From NCBI RefSeq assembly GCF_001815985.1, contig NZ_KV823558.1, positions 62,001 through 126,000 of the forward strand: a stretch of DNA of 64,000 nt, given 5' to 3'. The notes under the pieces were generated by a model that saw only the letters and a list, made by a program, of their open reading frames with translations, was not told the DNA's origin and ran no database searches. Position numbers and translations under genes: made by a program. The DNA is from Corynebacterium sp. HMSC27B11 (lineage in GTDB: Bacteria; Actinomycetota; Actinomycetes; Mycobacteriales; Mycobacteriaceae). Shown piece by piece: positions 58,454 to 64,000 of the stretch. Within the stretch, counting starts at the first letter, position 1. Every line of letters begins with the position of its first letter.

Positions 58454-58726
58454 GTGAGCAATCCCAAGAATTTTGATTCCCTATTCGCGGAGCTTTCCGA
58501 GAAGGCGCGCACCCGCCCAGAAGGCTCCGGCACCGTCAAAGCCCTCGACGCCGGTGTCCATTTCCAGGGCAAGAAGATCGTCGAAGAGGCTGGGGAAGTG
58601 TGGCTGGCCGCCGAGTACGAGTCGGATGAGGAGCTGGCCGAGGAGATCTCCCAGCTGCTGTACTGGCTACAGGTCGTGGCAGTCGGCCGGGGCCTCAGCC
58701 TCGAGGACATCTACAAGCATCTTTAG
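58454..58726 (+). CDS. hisE: Phosphoribosyl-ATP pyrophosphohydrolase
   Basis: Second step of histidine synthesis. The 90-residue all-helical protein has [26 protein letters not shown] and the metal-binding [22 protein letters not shown] 58454 gives the usual length; no Shine-Dalgarno at proper distance, but CACAAT lies 6 nt before the GTG, so this too may be leaderless. Paired with hisG 96 nt downstream. Confidence 0.95.
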   Translation: MSNPKNFDSLFAELSEKARTRPEGSGTVKALDAGVHFQGKKIVEEAGEVWLAAEYESDEELAEEISQLLYWLQVVAVGRGLSLEDIYKHL

Positions 58727-58822
58727 GCCCAGATAGAAGCCCGAACTAAACGCACGGAACCCGACTGCGCCGCACCCATCACCGCGGCGGCGCTGCACAG
58801 TATCCACCACGCAAGGAGCCAC

Positions 58823-59737
58823 ATGTCCCCGGTCGCGCCCAACCTAAACGCCCCGATCTCTGAAGACAACGCCACTGATTCCGGTGAGCGCTACCTGCGC
58901 GTCGCCGTCCCGAACAAGGGTTCGCTCTCGGAAGCCGCGACGAACATCCTCAAGGAGGCGGGTTACACCACCCGCGCTGATTCCAAGGCGCTGACCGCGG
59001 TCGATCACGAGAACCAGGTTGAGTTCTACTTCCTGCGCCCGAAGGACATCGCCATCTACGTCGCCTCCGGCCACCTCGACATCGGAATCACGGGCCGCGA
59101 CCTTGCCGCAGATACCCGCGAGGAAACCGCCGAGCTGCTGCCGCTGGGCTTCGGGGCCTCTACCTTCCGCTACGCCGCCCCGATGGGCGAGGGCTGGACG
59201 GTCGAGAAGCTGGCGGGCAAGCGCATCGCCACCGCCTACCCGAACCTCGTGCGCAAGGACCTGAATAACCGGGGCATCGACGCCACGGTGATCCGCCTGG
59301 ACGGCGCGGTGGAGATCTCCATCCGCCTGGGCGTGGCCGACGCGATCGCCGACGTGGTCTCCACCGGCCGCACTCTCCGCACGCAGGGCCTGGAGCCTTT
59401 CGGCGAGCCGCTGTGCGTCTCTGAGGCCGTCATGATCGGCCGCAAGGGGGCCGAGATGGACGAAGCAAAGCAGGTGCTGCTGAAGCGCATGGAGGGCATC
59501 CTGCACGCCCAGAATTACGTGATGCTTGACTACAACGTCTCCCGCGACGTGCTGGACGAAGTTGCCGCCATCACCCCGGGGCTCTCGGCCCCGACCGTCT
59601 CCCCGCTGGCCAATGAAGGCTGGGTCGCGGTGCGCGCAATGGTGCCGCGCAAGCAGGCCAACGCGCTGATGGATTCGCTGTCCGCCCTGGGGGCGGAGGC
59701 GATCCTCGCAACGGATATCCGCATCGCCCGGATCTAG
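58823..59737 (+). CDS. hisG: ATP phosphoribosyltransferase (long form)
   Basis: First, feedback-controlled step of histidine synthesis. The 304 residues are the long HisG type: periplasmic-binding-like catalytic domains with [39 protein letters not shown] and the PRPP loop [13 protein letters not shown], plus a C-terminal ACT-like regulatory domain (about 235-304) that binds histidine. AAGGAG precedes ATG 58823. A ~20-residue polar N-terminal leader precedes the first strand. Confidence 0.96.
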   Translation: MSPVAPNLNAPISEDNATDSGERYLRVAVPNKGSLSEAATNILKEAGYTTRADSKALTAVDHENQVEFYFLRPKDIAIYVASGHLDIGITGRDLAADTREETAELLPLGFGASTFRYAAPMGEGWTVEKLAGKRIATAYPNLVRKDLNNRGIDATVIRLDGAVEISIRLGVADAIADVVSTGRTLRTQGLEPFGEPLCVSEAVMIGRKGAEMDEAKQVLLKRMEGILHAQNYVMLDYNVSRDVLDEVAAITPGLSAPTVSPLANEGWVAVRAMVPRKQANALMDSLSALGAEAILATDIRIARI

Positions 59738-59760
59738 CGGATTCGCCTTATCCCTCAACG

Positions 59761-59788
59761 GGGTCGCCGTCGTGGCGGCCCGGTTTTT
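59761..59788 (+). terminator. Terminator of hisG
   Basis: GGGTCGCC (59761-59768) pairs with GGCGGCCC (59774-59781) through one G-U pair, loop GTCGT, followed by GGTTTTTC. It lies 23 nt after the hisG stop. Confidence 0.8.
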
Positions 59789-59980
59789 CTTCCACGGCTA
59801 CCCCAGGGGAGATAGCCCCGCGCCTGCCGCGCGCCGTTTCTTCTACACTCTTTAAGTACACCCGTACCGGCACGGGCAGCGAGAGCATCCCATGCTCCGC
59901 CGCACCGGGACATTAGTACGGCTCCCAACACCCCTTAACGCCTGTGGCGATTGACGCGAAAGTTTAGGTGGCAGTTTCAC

Positions 59981-61513
59981 ATGGCACACCGTCCCAAGCC
60001 GTCCCCGAACTCCCAGAGCTCCAGCGACGGGCACGTCCTGAGCTCGACGGACATTATCACCTCAGCCGAATCCTCCTCCCTGGAAGCCCGCAGCGGCGCG
60101 CACTACCGCCTGGAGGAAGACCTGCTGGGCACGATGAAGGTTCCGGCAGACGCCTACTACGGAATCCACACCCTCCGAGCTGTGGATAACTTCCAGATCT
60201 CCCGCACGAATATCAATCACATACCGGAGCTCATCCGCGGCATGGTGATGGTGAAGAAGGCCGCCGCGATGGCCAACATGCGGGTCAAGGCGCTGCCCAT
60301 CGACAAGGGCGAGGCGATCGTCGCGGCCTGCGATGCGGTGCTCGAGGAACACCGCGCGATGGATCAGTTCCCCATCGACGTTTTCCAGGGCGGGGCAGGG
60401 ACGTCCCAAAACATGAACACCAACGAGGTCATCGCGAACCTCGCGCTGGAGCACCTCGGGTACCCGAAGGGCCGCTACGACATCATCAGCCCGAACGATG
60501 ACGTCAACATGTCCCAGTCCACCAACGACGCCTTCCCAACCGGGCTGCGCCTGGGCCTCCACTTCGATATCGACGAGCTGCTCAAGCACCTGGCTGCGCT
60601 GGAGCGCGCGCTGTTCGCTAAGGCCCAGGAGTTCGACCACATCATCAAGATGGGCCGAACCCAGCTGCAGGACGCCGTCCCGATGTCCCTGGGCCAGGAG
60701 TTCCGCGCCTTCGCGAACAACATCGCCGAGGAGTCCGCGCAGCTCAGGCACGCGCAGTCCCTGCTGCGCCAGGTCAACCTGGGTGGCACCGCGATTGGCA
60801 CCGGTGTGAACACACCCCCGGGTTACCGCGAGGCGGCCATCGAGGCCCTGCGGGAGATCACGGGCCTGGACATCACCTCCGCGTACGACCTGGTGGAGGC
60901 GACGAGCGATACCGGCGCGTTCGTCAACACCCACGCGGCGGTGAAACGCACCGCGATGAAGCTGTCGAAGATCTGTAATGACCTGCGTCTGCTGTCCTCC
61001 GGCCCGCGCGCTGGCCTGGGGGAGATCAACATCCCACCCCGCCAGGCGGGTTCCTCGATCATGCCGGCGAAGGTCAACCCGGTGATCCCGGAGGTCGTCA
61101 ACCAGATCTGCTTCAAGGTCTTCGGCAACGACGTCACCGTCTCCATGGCCGCCGAGGCCGGCCAGCTCCAGCTCAACGTCATGGAGCCGGTCATCGCGCA
61201 GTGTGCCTTCGAGTCCATCCGCTTCATGGCGCGGGCCTGCACCACGCTGCGCACGCTGTGCGTCGTGGACATCACCGCGAACGAGGACGTCTGCCGCAAC
61301 TACGTCGAGAACTCGATCGGCATCATCACCTACCTCAACCCGCTAATCGGCCACCACAACGGCGACCTGATCGGCAAGGAGGCCGCGGCGACCGGGAAGT
61401 CGGTGCGCGAACTCGTCTTGGAGAAGGGGCTGCTCGACGAGGACACCCTCAACGAGGTGCTGAGCACGGAGAACCTGCTCAACCCGATGTACCGGGGTCG
61501 CCGCTACGAGTAG
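59981..61513 (+). CDS. aspA: Aspartate ammonia-lyase
   Basis: Deaminates aspartate to fumarate. The 510-residue protein has an Asp-lyase core (about 50-510) with [32 protein letters not shown], the [18 protein letters not shown] substrate loop and the superfamily signature [12 protein letters not shown]. The ~45-residue N-terminal extension is polar and not part of the core. ATG 59981 has AGGTGG 10 nt upstream; TTG 59951 is in frame but has nothing to support it. Aspartase is told from fumarase by NQICF and overall likeness. Confidence 0.92.
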   Translation: MAHRPKPSPNSQSSSDGHVLSSTDIITSAESSSLEARSGAHYRLEEDLLGTMKVPADAYYGIHTLRAVDNFQISRTNINHIPELIRGMVMVKKAAAMANMRVKALPIDKGEAIVAACDAVLEEHRAMDQFPIDVFQGGAGTSQNMNTNEVIANLALEHLGYPKGRYDIISPNDDVNMSQSTNDAFPTGLRLGLHFDIDELLKHLAALERALFAKAQEFDHIIKMGRTQLQDAVPMSLGQEFRAFANNIAEESAQLRHAQSLLRQVNLGGTAIGTGVNTPPGYREAAIEALREITGLDITSAYDLVEATSDTGAFVNTHAAVKRTAMKLSKICNDLRLLSSGPRAGLGEINIPPRQAGSSIMPAKVNPVIPEVVNQICFKVFGNDVTVSMAAEAGQLQLNVMEPVIAQCAFESIRFMARACTTLRTLCVVDITANEDVCRNYVENSIGIITYLNPLIGHHNGDLIGKEAAATGKSVRELVLEKGLLDEDTLNEVLSTENLLNPMYRGRRYE

Positions 61514-61516
61514 GCG

Positions 61517-62344
61517 CTAGCGGACCCCCGGGTACTCCGGGGGCGTGCCGCCGAAGGCGGGGCAGATCTCCTGGAAGGAGCACCAGTCGCAGAGCTTGGA
61601 GGTCTTCGGCTGAAAGTCCCCGCTATGGATATCAGCGAGGATGCTGTCCCAGAGCTCGCGCAGGTCGCGCTCGAAGTACTGCAGCTCGGCGGGGGTGGGC
61701 TGCAGCACCAGGTCATCGGCCACCTTCAGGTACATCAGCCGAAGCTGGGCCGGGATCAGGTCGTGCAGCCGCCAATAAACCAGGGCGTAGAACTTCATCT
61801 GGAACAGCGCCTGGGCGGCGAAGCGCGGTGGCGGCTTCTTTCCGGTCTTGTAGTCGACGACGCGTACCTGGCCATTCGCGGCGACGTCCACCCGGTCGAT
61901 GAAGCCGCGGACGGGAACCCCATTGGGCAGGGTGGCTTCGACGAACTCCTCGACCTCGTGGGCGTCGAAGCCCTGGGGGTTCTCCATCTGGAAATACCCC
62001 TTGACCAGGGCGCGGGCGTCGACGAGGAAGTCGTAGAGCTGCTCCGCTGGGACGAGCTCGTTCAGATCGGCGTCCTTGTCCACCATCTTTGTCCACGCGG
62101 GCTTCAGCATCTTCACCGCGGCCGGGTAGGTGCGCTGCTCACGGGGCAGGGCGTGGAGTTCCTCGAGCACCGCGTGGACGAGGGTTCCCTTCACCTGCGC
62201 GATCGTCTTGGGTTCCGGCAGCTTGTCGATGCTGCGGAAGCGGTAGAGCAGCGGACACTGCTGATAGTCCCCGGCGCGGGAGGGGGAGAGCGCCAAGCGG
62301 TCGAGGGAGACCTTCGGCTGCGGTTTCTCGGTCGGGGTGGACAC
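61517..62344 (-). CDS. RecB-family PD-(D/E)XK nuclease with Fe-S cluster
   Basis: 275-residue stand-alone nuclease. N-terminal SPSRAGDYQQCPLLYRFR carries one Cys; the nuclease core has GTLVHAVLEELH, GFIDRVDV (metal Asp) and VRVVDYKTGKKPP (the D-x-K motif); the C-terminal SKLCDWCSFQEICPAF supplies three more Cys. One early Cys plus a late CxxC...C is the 4Fe-4S 'staple' of AddB/Cas4-type nucleases. GTG 62344 has GAAGGAG 5 nt before it. Probably DNA repair; no cas genes are near. Confidence 0.9.
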   Translation of the reverse strand: MSTPTEKPQPKVSLDRLALSPSRAGDYQQCPLLYRFRSIDKLPEPKTIAQVKGTLVHAVLEELHALPREQRTYPAAVKMLKPAWTKMVDKDADLNELVPAEQLYDFLVDARALVKGYFQMENPQGFDAHEVEEFVEATLPNGVPVRGFIDRVDVAANGQVRVVDYKTGKKPPPRFAAQALFQMKFYALVYWRLHDLIPAQLRLMYLKVADDLVLQPTPAELQYFERDLRELWDSILADIHSGDFQPKTSKLCDWCSFQEICPAFGGTPPEYPGVR

Positions 62345-62415
62345 TAATTCTCCTTCGGCTTTGTTCTCGGTTTTGGTGCCATCGCAGGGGCTCTGCGAAG
62401 GGTGGCTGCGGTGGG

Positions 62416-63093
62416 CTACAGCGGCAGGCCGGCGCGGCGTCGATGGTCGCGGACCAGCTGGTTGATCGCCACGGTCACCAGGGGGATCAGCGTCATCAGC
62501 TCGACGGCGTGGATTCCCAGCAGCCGGTAGGCCAGGGCGCCGGCGATCGCGCCGACGGACAGGCTCAGCCACAGCGAGAGGTTGAGGATCCAGACGAGGT
62601 GACGGCCGTCGAAGAACGCATCGACGAAGCGCTGCCCCGTGCGCACCAGCGTGCCCGTCATATACGTCAGCGGGATAGCGACCTCGCCGTTGCGTTCGAA
62701 GATGCTGTTCATGGTACCCACGCCGATAGACAGGGCGATGATGGCCGCGCTGTGGTGCTCCAGCTCGATGAGGACGCTGGAGAGGACGAACCAGAAACTC
62801 ACGTTGACGAGGACGAACTCCCGGCCCCGGGTCTCCTCCAAGGCGCGGACCACGATGCGTTTCGTAAACGCACCGTTGATCACGCCCAGCAGGAAGAAGA
62901 TGATGCAGCCGCCGGCCACCCTCACCATGTCCCAGTTGCCGTCGACGATGGCGGTGGCGGAGCGGGTGGTGTTGCCGGACATGAAGGAGAGGAACACCCC
63001 ACCCAGGTAGAGAAAACCCACCGAGTCGATAAAGCCGGCGATGAAGGCGAATACGCCTGCCAGCACCCGTTCCCCGGGACGCGATTCCATCAT
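62416..63093 (-). CDS. DUF1275 (YoaK-like) membrane protein
   Basis: 225 residues with about six helices. DUF1275 landmarks: FAFIAGFIDSVGFLYLGGVFLSFMSGNTTR and a central NSIFERNGEVAIPLTYMTGTLVRTGQ. Function unknown; probably a small transporter. ATG 63093; a -10 TAGACT lies 11 nt upstream on its strand. Divergent from trmI. Confidence 0.88.
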   Translation of the reverse strand: MMESRPGERVLAGVFAFIAGFIDSVGFLYLGGVFLSFMSGNTTRSATAIVDGNWDMVRVAGGCIIFFLLGVINGAFTKRIVVRALEETRGREFVLVNVSFWFVLSSVLIELEHHSAAIIALSIGVGTMNSIFERNGEVAIPLTYMTGTLVRTGQRFVDAFFDGRHLVWILNLSLWLSLSVGAIAGALAYRLLGIHAVELMTLIPLVTVAINQLVRDHRRRAGLPL

Positions 63094-63104
63094 AGTGATT
63101 TGAG

Positions 63105-63110
63105 AGTCTA
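63105..63110 (-). promoter_or_regulatory. -10 box TAGACT of the DUF1275 gene
   Basis: Minus-strand TAGACT, 11 nt, ATG 63093. It is only 6 nt from the facing -10 of trmI, so the two promoters must overlap. Confidence 0.4.
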
Positions 63111-63116
63111 GTAGGT

Positions 63117-63122
63117 TAGGGT
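63117..63122 (+). promoter_or_regulatory. -10 box TAGGGT of leaderless trmI
   Basis: TAGGGT, TTTCCT, ATG 63129: 6 nt, no Shine-Dalgarno. Confidence 0.6.
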
Positions 63123-63128
63123 TTTCCT

Positions 63129-63962
63129 ATGGCTTATACCGGACCTTTTACCGCCGGAGACCGCGTCCAGTTGACCGACGCGAAGCGGCGACACTTCAGC
63201 ATCACCCTGACCCCGGGGGAGAGCTTCTTCACCCATAAAGGCGAGATTCGTCACGACGACATCATCGGCGCGGACGAGGGCACCGTCGTGGAGTCCAGCG
63301 TGGGAGGGGAGTACCTCTGCTTCCGTCACCTCCTGGTCGACCAGGTGCTCTCCATGCCGCGTGGCGCGGCGGTGATCTACCCGAAGGATGCCGCACAGAT
63401 CCTGGTGGAGGGGGATATCTTCCCCGGCGCGACCGTGCTGGAGGCTGGTGCTGGTTCCGGCGCGATGTCCAGCTGGCTGCTGCGCGCGGTCGGTGAGCAC
63501 GGGAAGGTCATCAGCTATGAAGTCCGCCAGGATCACCTGGATTACGCGGTGAACAACGTCCACAACATCATGGGTGGGGAGCCGAAGAATTGGGACGTGC
63601 GCCTGGGCGACGTCAAGGAGGCCACCCGCGAGTCCGTGGGCGAGGTCGACCGCGTCCTACTGGACATGCTGGAGCCGTGGGAGGTTCTGGAGACAGTGCG
63701 AGACGTCCTGGTCCCGGGAGGGGTGTTCATGACCTACGTGGCCACCGTCCCGCAGCTGATGAAGGTGATGGAGGGCATCCGGGAGCTCGGGTGCTTCACT
63801 GAGCCACGCGCTTGGGAGTCGCTGGTGCGCGAGTGGAAGGTGGAGGGCTTGGCCACCCGCCCAGAGCACCGCATGAACGCGCACACCGCGTTCCTCATTT
63901 GGGCCCGCCGCCTGGCGGATGGCGTGACCGCCCCGCGGCCACAACGGCGGGCACGGCGCTAG
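63129..63962 (+). CDS. trmI: tRNA (adenine-58-N1)-methyltransferase TrmI
   Basis: Methylates A58 in the T-loop of tRNAs (Rv2118c family). The 277-residue SAM enzyme has an N-terminal beta domain (FTAGDRVQLTDAKRRHFSI ... FFTHKGEIRHDDIIG), then RGAAVIYPKDA, the SAM motif VLEAGAGSGAMSSWLL, YEVRQDHLDYAVNNV and VDRVLLDMLEPWEVL. The C-terminus ends in a basic tail. In mycobacteria and corynebacteria the ARC/Mpa ATPase gene follows; it would lie outside this window. Confidence 0.94.
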   Translation: MAYTGPFTAGDRVQLTDAKRRHFSITLTPGESFFTHKGEIRHDDIIGADEGTVVESSVGGEYLCFRHLLVDQVLSMPRGAAVIYPKDAAQILVEGDIFPGATVLEAGAGSGAMSSWLLRAVGEHGKVISYEVRQDHLDYAVNNVHNIMGGEPKNWDVRLGDVKEATRESVGEVDRVLLDMLEPWEVLETVRDVLVPGGVFMTYVATVPQLMKVMEGIRELGCFTEPRAWESLVREWKVEGLATRPEHRMNAHTAFLIWARRLADGVTAPRPQRRARR

Positions 63963-64000
63963 AGCGATCCGAGTACGGCTGCCGGGGCGCCCGTCCCGGT

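Overview
The window is ordinary chromosome from a high-GC actinobacterium, almost certainly a Corynebacterium. Evidence: the block rpe-ribD-ribE-ribBA-ribH, uvrC-rapZ-yvcK-whiA, gap-pgk-tpiA-secG and tkt-tal-zwf-opcA-pgl; the mycolata/actinobacterial genes mshC, mptB, opcA and a RipA-type NlpC/P60 protein; acn with its TetR repressor gene acnR beside it; and many genes whose start codon lies 6-8 nt after a TANNNT -10 box (leaderless transcripts). I cannot fix the species.

Layout. 1-5411: 3' end of an rRNA methyltransferase gene (rsmB), then rpe and a riboflavin operon, then a PH-domain membrane protein. 5415-10572: uvrC, rapZ, yvcK, whiA. 10706-14275: lower glycolysis (gap, pgk, tpiA) and secG; no ppc between tpiA and secG. 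14381-21276 (minus): the pentose-phosphate operon tkt-tal-zwf-opcA-pgl. 21574-24158: haem O and haem A synthases ctaB and ctaA facing each other, with a frameshifted SdpI-family gene between them. 24324-28034 (minus): an ABC exporter pair and the mannosyltransferase mptB. 28162-34713: sufR-sufB-sufD-sufC-sufS-sufU-sufT. 34710-37633: a lycopene-cyclase-like flavoprotein gene and an ABC-F ATPase gene, divergent. 37703-40046: an accessory patch with two unknown membrane proteins and a MerR regulator. 40046-42125: a DUF711 (PFL) protein, an ACT-domain protein and a decayed dehydrogenase gene. 42135-45623: acnR and acn. 45982-49061: a DUF6676-like protein and a RipA-like peptidoglycan hydrolase with a long, structured upstream region that contains a GlxR-like site. 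49119-53283: several conserved unknowns, a VTT/DedA-type membrane protein, tRNA-Leu(GAG) and a PEBP protein. 53315-61513: pyrD, a lipoprotein, uppP, mshC, a small unknown, hisE, hisG, aspA. 61517-63962: an Fe-S RecB-type nuclease, a DUF1275 membrane protein and trmI.

How it fits together: most of the window is central metabolism (glycolysis, pentose phosphate, riboflavin, haem A, Fe-S assembly, aconitase). Regulation is visible in several places: a SufR operator, a MerR promoter with a 19-bp spacer, a GlxR-like palindrome, and several clear hairpin terminators, two of them lying inside the 3' end of a gene on the opposite strand. I see no CRISPR array, insertion sequence, prophage or large island. 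The least explained parts are the MerR/membrane-protein patch (38.6-40.0 kb), the DUF711/ACT pair, and the structured leader of the RipA-like gene.
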